Source of the DNA: CAXXOK01 sp963674895
Lineage (GTDB): Bacteria > Bacillota > Clostridia > Christensenellales > Aristaeellaceae
Direction of reading: 5' to 3'
Length of the DNA stretch: 64,000 nt
Assembly (NCBI GenBank): GCA_963674895.2
Contig: CAXXCY010000003.1
Span: forward strand, 1,922,001 to 1,986,000
Shown here: positions 52,731-62,696 of the stretch, in pieces
How the letters are laid out: each line of letters starts with the position of its first letter
Numbering within the stretch: the stretch's first letter is position 1
Notes under the pieces: generated by a model
Databases searched by the model: none
What the model saw: the letters and a program-made list of their open reading frames with translations, nothing else
Told to the model about the DNA's origin: nothing
Program-made: the position numbers and the translations under genes

Positions 52731-53567
52731 ATGCGCACAAAGAGACAGAAAATACTCCAATATATCCTGATGGCGCTGCTGGCCGCCCTGTTCATCTTCC
52801 CGACCTTCTTCATGGTCGTCTCCGCGCTCAAGGAGGACGAGCTGCAGATTCTGCACGATATGACCGGCGTTCTGGGCTTCGTGCCCTATGGGCCGGTCGG
52901 GCTGAAGAACTTCCGGGATGTGTTTGACCAGATGACGTTCGGGCGCTTCTTCTTCAACTCCATTTTCATCGTGAGCGTCACCGTGGCGCTGGGGCTGGTT
53001 GTCAACAGCATGATCGCCTACGCCCTGGCCAGGCTCCGCTTCAAGGGCAGCAATTTCATCATCATGTTTATCATCGCGCTGCTGATTATCCCCGTGGAAT
53101 CCATCGTCATTCCCATGCTGCTGATGGTCAACAGCTGGGGAATCGTGGATTCGTACCAGGTGCAGATCTTGCCGTTTATCGCCGATCCGCTCTATATTTT
53201 CCTCCTGTACCAGTTTTTCCGGGATCTGCCCACAAGCCTGGAGGAGGCGGCCATCATCGACGGGCTGAGCTACTTCGGCATTTACCGCGCAATCACCCTT
53301 CCCTTAAGCAAACCCGCGCTGGTTTCGGTGGCGATCCTGGCAAGCATCGCCAGATGGGGCGAGTTTTTGTGGCCGCTGCTGGTTACGCGCGTATCCACGT
53401 ACCGGCCGCTCACCGTCGCCATGCAGCAGCTGTTCTCCATCGATCCGACGTATTGGGGCGATATCTTCGCCTTCGCCAGCATGATGACGCTTCCCCTGCT
53501 CGTCATCTTTGTCGTTTTCCAGAAACACTTTGTGGAATCGATCGCGCGGACAGGAATCAAAGGCTAA
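52731..53567 (+). CDS. CUT1 sugar ABC transporter permease 2 (fructan locus)
   Basis: A 278-residue six-helix MalG-class permease. The EAA loop FFRDLPTSLEEAAIIDGLSYFGIYRAITLPL is near residue 165, and the C-terminus HFVESIARTGIKG is characteristic of the class. It pairs with the preceding gene, from which it is separated by four bases, and precedes the GH32 gene by 16 bases. Confidence 0.93.
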   Translation: MRTKRQKILQYILMALLAALFIFPTFFMVVSALKEDELQILHDMTGVLGFVPYGPVGLKNFRDVFDQMTFGRFFFNSIFIVSVTVALGLVVNSMIAYALARLRFKGSNFIIMFIIALLIIPVESIVIPMLLMVNSWGIVDSYQVQILPFIADPLYIFLLYQFFRDLPTSLEEAAIIDGLSYFGIYRAITLPLSKPALVSVAILASIARWGEFLWPLLVTRVSTYRPLTVAMQQLFSIDPTYWGDIFAFASMMTLPLLVIFVVFQKHFVESIARTGIKG

Positions 53568-53583
53568 AGAAAAGGACAGGTTC

Positions 53584-55014
53584 ATGAGCTGTAACGACAG
53601 AAACACACCTACCGAACCAAAAGGCATCCGCATAGGCGCGCGCGCGTGCGCGTACCGGCACGCTTACCATATGGCGCCTCAACGGGGATGGATGAACGAT
53701 CCCAACGGTTTTGTGTTTTTCAACGGGGAGCACCATCTTTTTTATCAGCATTATCCCTATGCGCCGCGATGGGATTTGATGCACTGGGGGCATTGTACGA
53801 GCCGCGACCTGATCCGCTGGAAGCACCTTCCGCTTGCGCTCACGCCGGATCACCCCTGCGACATGAACGGCTGCTTCTCCGGGTCCGCCGTCGCTTTCGA
53901 CGGTAAGCTCTATGTGTTTTATACGGGAAACGCGGCGGACGGGCGGCAAACACAGTGCCTGGCGACCAGCACCGACGGGGTCCGCTTTGAAAAATACCCG
54001 GGCAACCCCATCATCGCAAGCCCGCCGGACGACGTCAAACCCCATCAGTTCCGAGATCCCTGCGTGTTCCGGCACAAGGGCCGGTTTTTTATGATCGTGG
54101 GTGCTGAAGGCATGGACCACCGCGGTCAAGCCGTCGTATACAAATCCGATGATCTTATAGAATGGACATACCTGCATACCCTGTCCGCCGGGGAGGCTGC
54201 CATGGGGACTATGTGGGAATGCCCCAACCTGTGCTTTTTGGGGGACCGCGCGGTCCTGATGCTTTCCATACAGGGCGATAAAAAGCTCCCGCCGTTTGAA
54301 AGCGACCACGGTGCCGGGTATTTTCTCGGCCGCTTTGACGCCGATACCGGCGTGTATGAGCACGGCGCGTTTCACAGGCTGGACGACGGGTTTGATTTCT
54401 ATGCCCCGCAAACCGTGACGGACGGCCTTGAGCGGTGCGTGATGGCGGCATGGATGAGCACCTGGGCCACGCCCGCGCCCCCCGCCGCCTGCCAGTGGGC
54501 CGGCAGTATGATTGTGCCGCGGGAAATACGCCTTGATAACGGCGGGCTTTCCTTCCGTCCCGTCGAGGAAATCCGGCGATACATGAAACCCGTCGTCACG
54601 CTTTCCGATACCCTCTGCAGCGCGCTTCCGCCGCTATGCGGGCAATCGTGCCGGATTGAAATCCTCGCGGAAAACAGGGATTTCACACTGCGCCTGTTCT
54701 GCTCGACGGACGGGCGGGAGTATACCGCCGTATCCTACGATTCACGGCTCCATACCGTCAGCCTGGACCTCAGCCGGTCCGGAGACGCAGCGCGCGATAC
54801 ACGCCGTTCCGCGCTGCCAGCGGCGCCGGAAACGCTGCGGCTGGATATCTATCTGGATTGTTCTTCCATCGAAATCTTTATCGGCGGCGGAGAGCGTGTG
54901 ATGACCGCGCGGGTGTTCCCAAGCCCGGAGTCCGACGGCATCCGCTTCATCGGCGACGCCCTGTTCCGGCGGTTTTCCCTATGGGAATTCCCCCGCGGCA
55001 CTCAAACCGAATAG
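53584..55014 (+). CDS. GH32 beta-fructosidase
   Basis: A 476-residue glycoside hydrolase family 32 enzyme (sucrose, inulin or levan hydrolysis). The three catalytic signatures are complete: WMNDPNG with nucleophile Asp39, FRDP (residues 156-159) with the transition-state stabiliser Asp, and WECPN with acid/base Glu212. A five-bladed propeller (about 25-325) is followed by the C-terminal beta-sandwich. No signal peptide, so it acts on imported sugars in the cytoplasm. The last gene of the LacI-controlled operon. ATG 53584 follows AAAGGACAGG. Specificity (sucrose-6-phosphate, sucrose or fructan) cannot be read. Confidence 0.94.
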   Translation: MSCNDRNTPTEPKGIRIGARACAYRHAYHMAPQRGWMNDPNGFVFFNGEHHLFYQHYPYAPRWDLMHWGHCTSRDLIRWKHLPLALTPDHPCDMNGCFSGSAVAFDGKLYVFYTGNAADGRQTQCLATSTDGVRFEKYPGNPIIASPPDDVKPHQFRDPCVFRHKGRFFMIVGAEGMDHRGQAVVYKSDDLIEWTYLHTLSAGEAAMGTMWECPNLCFLGDRAVLMLSIQGDKKLPPFESDHGAGYFLGRFDADTGVYEHGAFHRLDDGFDFYAPQTVTDGLERCVMAAWMSTWATPAPPAACQWAGSMIVPREIRLDNGGLSFRPVEEIRRYMKPVVTLSDTLCSALPPLCGQSCRIEILAENRDFTLRLFCSTDGREYTAVSYDSRLHTVSLDLSRSGDAARDTRRSALPAAPETLRLDIYLDCSSIEIFIGGGERVMTARVFPSPESDGIRFIGDALFRRFSLWEFPRGTQTE

Positions 55015-55119
55015 CAAGCGCACCGGGTACCAGGCGCGCGCATGAAATATCCCGACATTCCTCCGGAAAAAGCCATTGAAGCTGCAGCGCGGTGGCGGCC
55101 TGCACGACGGCGTTGGCCT

Positions 55120-56139
55120 TCACATATCCGCAGACCTCGCCGGCCGCATCATCCAGTCGGCCGGATCTTCGGGAACGCTTACCTGCAGCCAGTTCCCGGT
55201 TTCGGCCAGCACACGGACGACCGTGCCCGCCGGAAGGTCCGTGACCGTCTGCGCAAAAATACTCGCGTTTCCCTTCAGCGCCGCGCCGGTTTTACATTGC
55301 GCCATGCCCAGCGCGATATGCCTCTGGTTGGGGTCCGCGCCGGCTTGATAGGCAACGTAATTGCCGGACATGTATCCCTCCGCCTGCCCGATGCGCACAT
55401 GCAGCCATGGAAACGCGTAGCCCTCCGGTATTCCGGACCGTTCCGTAGACGCCGCTTCGCAGGCCTCCTCGGTTTTCGGGAAAGCGGACGCGTCGATATA
55501 GTCCAGCAGATTGGACGCAAGCGCAGGGTAACGCGTCCGTACCTTATTCCCGTCCCGGATCGCAGTCACCGTATAGGCGGAGGAAAACGGATTGTCGAAG
55601 TCATACGCAATCGCGACGCTTCGGTTTTCCAGCGTGTTCACATAACGGTATTCCATCAGCTCGCACAGCAGGCCGTTGGTTGCGGGCGTTATGCCAAGAG
55701 ACAGAATGCGGCATTGAAAGCGTTCCTGCTCCGTATCCGAGACGGGGTAGGTTATATTGAAGCAATTGTTGCCGCTTTCATAGGTGATATAGAGCTCCCG
55801 GCCGGGCAGCAGCGCGGTTTTGCCGACGGGTACGGCCCGCCAGGCCTTCGTCTTCGTCTCCAGAACCAGCAGCGTGAGCAGCCGTTCTTTGCCATGAGCA
55901 AACGCGGTAAGCCCAGTGCCCTCCACCTCCCCGTCCATCGAGAACCGGTCGCTGATCCGGTACGCGCCGGCCAGGCATTGCCACCCCTCCAGCGGCGGGA
56001 CGGAAAACGCCGGTACGAGCGCGTCCGGAACCTCTCCTACAAACTCGCAGATCGAGGCGCCGTCCGCCGTGCGGGTTTGAACGCCCTGCGGCACGGCAGC
56101 GGTCTTTTCCCCTTGCGCCAGCCCGAAGGAATCAAACAC
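55120..56139 (-). CDS. Secreted hypothetical protein, part 2 (after in-frame amber)
   Basis: Not recognised. This 339-codon open frame continues the same reading frame as the gene above it (56149-56691), separated only by one TAG codon and two or three codons. Without the stop the two would be one protein of about 523 residues. It has no signal peptide of its own and no convincing Shine-Dalgarno before its GTG, which supports that. The sequence is beta-rich. A C-terminal part, AGTVVRVLAETGNWLQVSVPEDPADWMMRP, looks like a bacterial SH3 domain. It is downstream of BlaR1 on the same strand. Confidence 0.6.
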   Translation of the reverse strand: MFDSFGLAQGEKTAAVPQGVQTRTADGASICEFVGEVPDALVPAFSVPPLEGWQCLAGAYRISDRFSMDGEVEGTGLTAFAHGKERLLTLLVLETKTKAWRAVPVGKTALLPGRELYITYESGNNCFNITYPVSDTEQERFQCRILSLGITPATNGLLCELMEYRYVNTLENRSVAIAYDFDNPFSSAYTVTAIRDGNKVRTRYPALASNLLDYIDASAFPKTEEACEAASTERSGIPEGYAFPWLHVRIGQAEGYMSGNYVAYQAGADPNQRHIALGMAQCKTGAALKGNASIFAQTVTDLPAGTVVRVLAETGNWLQVSVPEDPADWMMRPARSADM

Positions 56140-56148
56140 CAGGTCCCG

Positions 56149-56691
56149 CTATTCCATGAGTTCCCGGAGCCACAGGGAAGTATCGCCGTAGCAGGAAAGA
56201 AAGAGGTCCTCCAGAGCCTGCGCGGGGGGATACCCGTCCGATTGCAGGCCGCGCTCCATCGAGGCGTTCACACGGATATCGCCGCACCACGCGACAGCCT
56301 CGCCGAACGCGGCTTTGCTGTCCGGGGTCCAGTCGTCGAACCATCCGTTTTCCCTGATGGTGCGGAGCATGTACCGCACGCTGTTTTCGGAGGCTTTGTA
56401 CATGCCGAAGGTATTGAAAGGCGTATAGGAATCCGCAAATCGCTGATCCTCTTTGAGGATGGTCGCGGTATACACCCAATCAGGATGGGTATAAAACCGC
56501 ATATAGAAGGCGCCGCTGTCTTCCTGCGCGACATCGATGTTGAACGCCTCCGCTTCTTCCTGCGTGTACCCGTACACCTCGGTCAGTAAGCCCCGGACCT
56601 TTTGGGCCAGCATGTCGCCGGCAGGTTCGGCCGCAACCAGCGTCGCGGGGATGATCATAAGCAAGGCAAACAGCAGCGCAAGTTTTTTCAT
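56149..56691 (-). CDS. Secreted hypothetical protein, part 1 (before in-frame amber)
   Basis: Not recognised. A 180-residue frame with a clear signal peptide (KKLALLFALLMIIPATLVAAEPAG, no lipobox). The next part, VRGLLTEVYGYTQEEAEAFNIDVAQ, recurs in secreted proteins of Clostridia. It ends in ELME followed by TAG; the frame then continues as RDLVFDSFG into the next feature. Read as Trp (TGG) the codon would give a smooth junction. So this is either a nonsense mutation, an error, or read-through. ATG 56691 is preceded by GGAAGGG. It lies just downstream of the BlaR1-like gene. Confidence 0.6.
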   Translation of the reverse strand: MKKLALLFALLMIIPATLVAAEPAGDMLAQKVRGLLTEVYGYTQEEAEAFNIDVAQEDSGAFYMRFYTHPDWVYTATILKEDQRFADSYTPFNTFGMYKASENSVRYMLRTIRENGWFDDWTPDSKAAFGEAVAWCGDIRVNASMERGLQSDGYPPAQALEDLFLSCYGDTSLWLRELME

Positions 56692-56708
56692 TATCTGTGT
56701 CCCTTCCA

Positions 56709-58094
56709 TCAACCGTGGCCGGGGCCGATAATATCCAGCACGCTTCCGTCCACAGCCTGGATGAATACGTCATAATGATCGCCGGACATCCGGTCCGTAA
56801 TGGCAAAGTACCAGTACGATGACATGAAGATCCCCTGGCTGCTCGAGGCCTGGAAATCGACGCTCACGGTCAAATTCGACGTATCCGAAACGTCGGCGTC
56901 AAACATATCCTGCATGGCCTGCAGCGCATACCGCACCGCCGTATCCGCGGGTATGCTGTTAATGGTCGGCGGCGATGAGAACGTACCGTCTTCTCCCGCC
57001 GAGACGGAGTAAAACCCTTGAATATCCCTGAGATACCTGTCCGCGCCGACGTCCACCGCCTCCGCCGTGAAAAACGTCAGCACAAGCGCCATGCAGGCCA
57101 GCACAGCAAACACGGCCATCAGCCACTTTACCGCGCGCCCGTAGTTGAGGATACTGCGGACGCGGTTTTGAAGCTTCCTGCCCGTCATGGTCATGCCGGT
57201 GGCAAGCACCCCCACGCCGGGCGCGTACCGCTTGGACGCGGCCAGCACGAGCGTGTTGGAATACTTCAGCCGGTCCTCCGGCGAAAGGGGCCGCACCACG
57301 CGGCTGTCGCACGCCAGCTCGCCGTCGGTGCGGCTCATGAACGCCGCCAGCCACACCAGGGGACTAAACCAGTGGACCACGCAGCACAGCAGGCGAAGGA
57401 TGGTAAACCAATGATCCCCGCCCTTGTAGTGGCATACCTCGTGGGTGAGCACGTGCACGGCCTCCTGCGGCGCGGCGGTGAGCGGCAGGGCGATATAGGG
57501 GCGGACGACCCCCACCAGGCAGGCGCTTGGCAGCGGGTCCACAAACCACACCGGGATGGGTTTGATTTTCCTTTCTTTGCACACGTCCAGATACTGCTCC
57601 CTGAGCTTGCCCGAGATCTCCTCAATGCGGCTTAATTTCAGCTTCCGGCGGAACCGCACGTTGGAAACTCCGAAGAACAGCGCCACCGCGCCCGTGCCCA
57701 GCAGGTACAACTGCATAAGCAGCCTGGTAAGCGTACCGTAGTACATGCCGTCGACAATGCTTCTGGCACCCTGATAGACCCAGGAGCCTTTATCGGAACG
57801 CGCCAGCCTCCGCAGGCTGTCCACCGCGTCCTCAAACCGTATCTTCAGCTGCCCCGCGATGGGCCGGATCGCCTGATCGTCCAGGTAATAGGGGCGAAAC
57901 TCGTTGATGAAGGGGTTGGCAAGCGCAAGCGGGCACAGGAGCCGTATGGCGATCAGCAGCCACAGGAAATAGATCAGGCGGTTACCCAGCGGCTTGCGCA
58001 GGAACTTGCGCACAACGACCATCAGGAGGATAGCGGCGCCGGCCATTAGGTTTGCTTCCAGCAGGAAATTGTATATCGTCGCGGTACGCATCAT
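56709..58094 (-). CDS. BlaR1/MecR1-like M56 metallopeptidase
   Basis: A 461-residue membrane zinc peptidase of the M56 family. Four hydrophobic segments lie at about 10-30, 38-60, 122-142 and 345-370. The zinc motif is HEVCH (218-222), with third ligand Glu259 in GELACD. In BlaR1 it cleaves the BlaI repressor when beta-lactam is sensed. Here the C-terminal extracytoplasmic part is only about 90 residues and lacks the penicillin-binding sensor domain with SxxK. It therefore senses something else, and no beta-lactamase is nearby. Its ATG overlaps the blaI stop (ATGA). Confidence 0.9.
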   Translation of the reverse strand: MMRTATIYNFLLEANLMAGAAILLMVVVRKFLRKPLGNRLIYFLWLLIAIRLLCPLALANPFINEFRPYYLDDQAIRPIAGQLKIRFEDAVDSLRRLARSDKGSWVYQGARSIVDGMYYGTLTRLLMQLYLLGTGAVALFFGVSNVRFRRKLKLSRIEEISGKLREQYLDVCKERKIKPIPVWFVDPLPSACLVGVVRPYIALPLTAAPQEAVHVLTHEVCHYKGGDHWFTILRLLCCVVHWFSPLVWLAAFMSRTDGELACDSRVVRPLSPEDRLKYSNTLVLAASKRYAPGVGVLATGMTMTGRKLQNRVRSILNYGRAVKWLMAVFAVLACMALVLTFFTAEAVDVGADRYLRDIQGFYSVSAGEDGTFSSPPTINSIPADTAVRYALQAMQDMFDADVSDTSNLTVSVDFQASSSQGIFMSSYWYFAITDRMSGDHYDVFIQAVDGSVLDIIGPGHG

Positions 58095-58483
58095 TTTCCT
58101 CCTTGCCTGTCCTGTTTTGTTTCGTTGTGCTTCACCATATCCAGGATCGTTTGGATATCCTCGATGTCGGCCTGGCCGGAATCCACCAGGTTGCTGATTA
58201 AAAGCGACAGGTCGCCCGAAAACACCCGCGAGAGAAACTTGCGGGTTTGCTCGGCGGCCGCCTGTTCCCGGGTGATCTTCGGCGCGTACATCTTCACGCT
58301 GCCAGAGGAATCCACGGTGATCGTGCCCTTGGCTTCCATGCGTTTGAGCAGCGTGATAATCGTATGGCGCGTCCAGCCCGTGGAGGGCTCCAATATTTTT
58401 GTAATTTCCGGCATCGAGCGCGGGTGCCGGTCCCACAGCACCTCCATGATCTTCCATTCGGCGTCCGTAAGCCGCGACGGCAT
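58091..58483 (-). CDS. BlaI/MecI-family transcriptional repressor
   Basis: A 130-residue winged-helix repressor. LTDAEWKIMEVLWDRHPRSMPEITKILE is the first helix region, and GWTRHTIITLLKRMEAKGTI is the recognition helix of the family. The C-terminal part has ITREQAAAEQTRKFLSRVFSG, the dimerisation helices in which M56 proteases cut. ATG 58483 is chosen by spacing; ATG 58492 is too close to its AAGG. It overlaps BlaR1 by four bases. A dyad in its promoter suggests autorepression. Confidence 0.93.
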   Translation of the reverse strand: MPSRLTDAEWKIMEVLWDRHPRSMPEITKILEPSTGWTRHTIITLLKRMEAKGTITVDSSGSVKMYAPKITREQAAAEQTRKFLSRVFSGDLSLLISNLVDSGQADIEDIQTILDMVKHNETKQDRQGGK

Positions 58484-58506
58484 GGCAATCATCCTTTCAC
58501 AGATCG

Positions 58507-58549
58507 GAAGTAGACGGTTGTTTACCATTAGTGTACATCTGTCTACTTC
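58507..58549. promoter_or_regulatory. BlaI-type operator dyad and promoter
   Basis: A 9-bp perfect inverted repeat (GAAGTAGAC 58507-58515 / GTCTACTTC 58541-58549) contains TACATCTGTC, one base off TACANNTGTA, the BlaI half-site pattern. On the minus strand TTGACA (58558-58553), 17 bases and TACACT (58535-58530) form a near-consensus promoter overlapping it, so a bound repressor would block RNA polymerase. Confidence 0.7.
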
Positions 58550-58659
58550 GCTTGTCAAGCCGTCTTTTACGCAGATCGGTTGTTGACAGATCAACCCCCG
58601 TATGATAGAATTTTTTCTCGGCGGCAGTTGATGCCAAACGCCGGGAAACGGCGCAGTTT

Positions 58660-58736
<77 letters not shown>

Positions 58737-58741
58737 GTATG

Positions 58742-58818
58742 GTGGGTATGGTTCAGTCGGTTAGAACGCCAGATTGTGGATCTGGAAGTCGTGGGTTCGA
58801 GTCCCACTACCCACCCCA
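58742..58818 (+). tRNA. tRNA-His (anticodon GTG)
   Basis: A cloverleaf of 77 bases with acceptor GTGGGTA / TACCCAC. The anticodon loop is TTGTGGA (GTG), the T-arm has GGTTCGAGT, and the discriminator C and CCA are encoded. The base before, G58741, pairs with the C73 discriminator as the expected G-1 of tRNA-His. Confidence 0.96.
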
Positions 58819-58826
58819 TTTTATTT

Positions 58827-58900
58827 TGGGGTATCGCCAAGCGGTAAGGCACGGGACTTTGACTCCCGCACCGTAGGTTCGAATCCTGCTACCCCAGCCA
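58827..58900 (+). tRNA. tRNA-Gln (anticodon TTG)
   Basis: A cloverleaf of 74 bases with acceptor TGGGGTA / TACCCCA. The anticodon loop is CTTTGAC (TTG), the T-arm has GGTTCGAAT, and the discriminator G and CCA are encoded. It closes a three-tRNA operon Arg-His-Gln. Confidence 0.96.
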
Positions 58901-59389
58901 CGTCGTCGCGGACTGCATATCATTCGCGGCGGCTTTTTACAAAAGCTCCCTCTCACTCATTCCGTCGCTTCCCCACTCGGTTTTATGGTCGCACAGCTCC
59001 CTAATCCGGTCGCCGCGCTCTGTAAAACCTCCCATTCTTGTTTCGCTTTCAGCTTCGCTGAAGTGCCCACTGGGCACACGCTCTCCTCGAATGCCCCTTC
59101 CGCATCAAAGCAGGCTTTGATGCGTTTTTTACGGGGTTGGACGGGGAAACGGGAAGATGGGCTGTAATTTTTCAAACTGCCTATCGTTGGGCGGTTTTTT
59201 CTTTGATTGGCGTGTACGCAAGCAGAAGTACGTTAGGGTATAAGAAACAATGATCCACAGCATGCAAAGAGATGTTTATATTTCCAATGACCGGGGTATA
59301 ACTATTATAGTTAGAGTTGGCTAACCACCTGCTTTGACACAAGAAATGATTTGTCGTCGCAACGACATGCGATAAAAGGAGATCTTCTC
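58901..59389. other. Intergenic region from tRNA-Gln to superoxide dismutase
   Basis: Holds the second copy of the dispersed repeat (58968-59089), a short dyad (GTTAG-agttgg-CTAAC, about 59310-59325) and the sod leader. A TTGACA lies at 59334-59339 without a matching -10. No gene was recognised. Confidence 0.45.
58968..59089 (+). repeat. Dispersed intergenic repeat, copy B
   Basis: Matches copy A (12675-12792) in the same orientation: CCCACTCGGTTTTAT, ACAGCTCC, CTCTGTAAAACCTCCCA and AAGTGCCCAC-GGGCACAC are shared. Differences in loops keep the hairpin stems pairable (CAGCTTCGCTG instead of GCACTTCGTGC), a compensatory pattern. Confidence 0.8.
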
Positions 59390-60022
59390 ATGTATACCCA
59401 GCTGCAACTGCCCTATGCGTTCGGCGCATTGGAGCCCCACATCGACGCCCTGACCATGGAGACGCACTATACCAAGCACCACGCCGCGTACACCAAAAAT
59501 CTGAATGAGGCGGCACAGAAGGCCGGCGTGGCGGACCGGGAGATCGGCGCGCTGCTCTCTTCTCTGGACAGCATTCCGGATGAGGCGCTGCGCACGGCCA
59601 TCCGCAACAACGGCGGCGGTTTCTTCAACCATAACCTCTACTTTGACACGCTGAACCCCGCCGGCGGCGGACAGCCGCACGGCGCGTTCGGCGCCGCCAT
59701 GGACAAAGCGTTCGGCAGCTTCTCCGCGTTTCAGGAGGAAATCAGCCGTTTGGCCATTGCCCGCTTCGGCTCCGGCTGGGCCTGGCTTTCCGTCGGCCCC
59801 GACCGTCAGCTGGCGCTCTCCTCAACCGCCAATCAGGACAATCCCCTGATGCTGAACAACGGTTTCAAGCCCATTTTCGGCATCGACGTGTGGGAGCACG
59901 CATACTACCTGAAGTATAAAAACCTGCGCGCCGATTACGTGAAGGCCCTCTTCAACGTGATCTCCTGGAAGAAGGTCGCGGAAAACTACGACAGGATCCA
60001 AAGCGGCATGCGCGCCGCCTGA
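59390..60022 (+). CDS. Superoxide dismutase (Fe or Mn type)
   Basis: A 210-residue Fe/Mn superoxide dismutase converting superoxide to oxygen and peroxide. The N-terminal helical hairpin has MELQLPYAFGALEPHID-type start (MYTQLQLPYAFGALEPHI) and HYTKHHAAYTKNLN (first His ligand). NNGGGFFNHNLYF carries the second His, and GIDVWEHAYYLKY the Asp and His ligands. Metal preference cannot be decided. AAAAGGAG precedes ATG 59390. In an anaerobe this is an oxygen-defence enzyme. Confidence 0.95.
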   Translation: MYTQLQLPYAFGALEPHIDALTMETHYTKHHAAYTKNLNEAAQKAGVADREIGALLSSLDSIPDEALRTAIRNNGGGFFNHNLYFDTLNPAGGGQPHGAFGAAMDKAFGSFSAFQEEISRLAIARFGSGWAWLSVGPDRQLALSSTANQDNPLMLNNGFKPIFGIDVWEHAYYLKYKNLRADYVKALFNVISWKKVAENYDRIQSGMRAA

Positions 60023-60066
60023 CGGCCTTCCCGGCGGTACGTTACCGCCGCGGCCGTACGGATGAA

Positions 60067-60090
60067 CCGCCTTGCAAAAGGCGGTTTTTC
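60067..60090 (+). terminator. sod terminator
   Basis: CCGCCTT (60067-60073) pairs with AAGGCGG (60078-60084), followed by TTTTT. Confidence 0.8.
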
Positions 60091-60230
60091 GTATGGTCAC
60101 CCTCCAGCGCGTCCGAGCTGATGGTAAGCATGATGGCGGGGACGGCGGCGTACAGAACGTCCCCGGACTGGCGTATGGCGCGGCAATATGGTACAATCAG
60201 TTGATTTCTGCAAAGGCAAAGGAGACCCGC

Positions 60231-62384
<2,154 letters not shown>

Positions 62385-62696
62385 GGCGGCTTTCCGCCCC
62401 TGTTTGGCGGTTTTGCATCCATTTTCGCCATCGGCGGCCAAAGAATTGCAAACTGTGGTATAATGGTTCCTGTCGGCGCAAGTGCGCTGATTTGGAAGAG
62501 GTACAAAGTTCTGGAAATTATAAGCCGTTCTCAGTGTCTTTAACTTCCAGCCTCTCTATGAGGTTGGTTTTTGTTGGCGGCGGGCAGGCGGGAAAACCGC
62601 ACGTGCCCGCGCCGCGATGAAGAAGCCATTCCAATAGAAAATGAATATGTCGATAAGATCGGGCTTACTTGAGATTTTATCCCGAAGGAGTAACTT
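62385..62696. other. Intergenic leader of the DEAD-box helicase
   Basis: Holds an extended -10 (TGGTATAAT, 62456-62464) predicting a leader of about 225 bases, a terminator-like hairpin at 62547-62572 and a second GC-rich stem (GCGGGCA / TGCCCGC, about 62579-62609). No gene was recognised. Confidence 0.5.
62547..62572 (+). terminator. Possible attenuator in the DEAD-box leader
   Basis: CCAGCCTC (62547-62554) pairs with GAGGTTGG (62560-62567) with one G-U pair, followed by TTTTT. It lies between the promoter and the start codon. Confidence 0.6.

Noticed and set aside
51380..52831. A 483-codon minus-strand frame over the fructan transporter genes
   Set aside because: It spans two genes and an intergenic hairpin, is rich in His, Gln and Arg as antisense frames are, and has no start signal.
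56149..56151. Pyrrolysine or selenocysteine recoding at the TAG
   Set aside because: No PYLIS-like context or pyl genes in view, and the codon is TAG, not the selenocysteine TGA; mutation or error is simpler.
59334..59362. sod promoter from the TTGACA at 59334
   Set aside because: No acceptable -10 is found 16-18 bases downstream.
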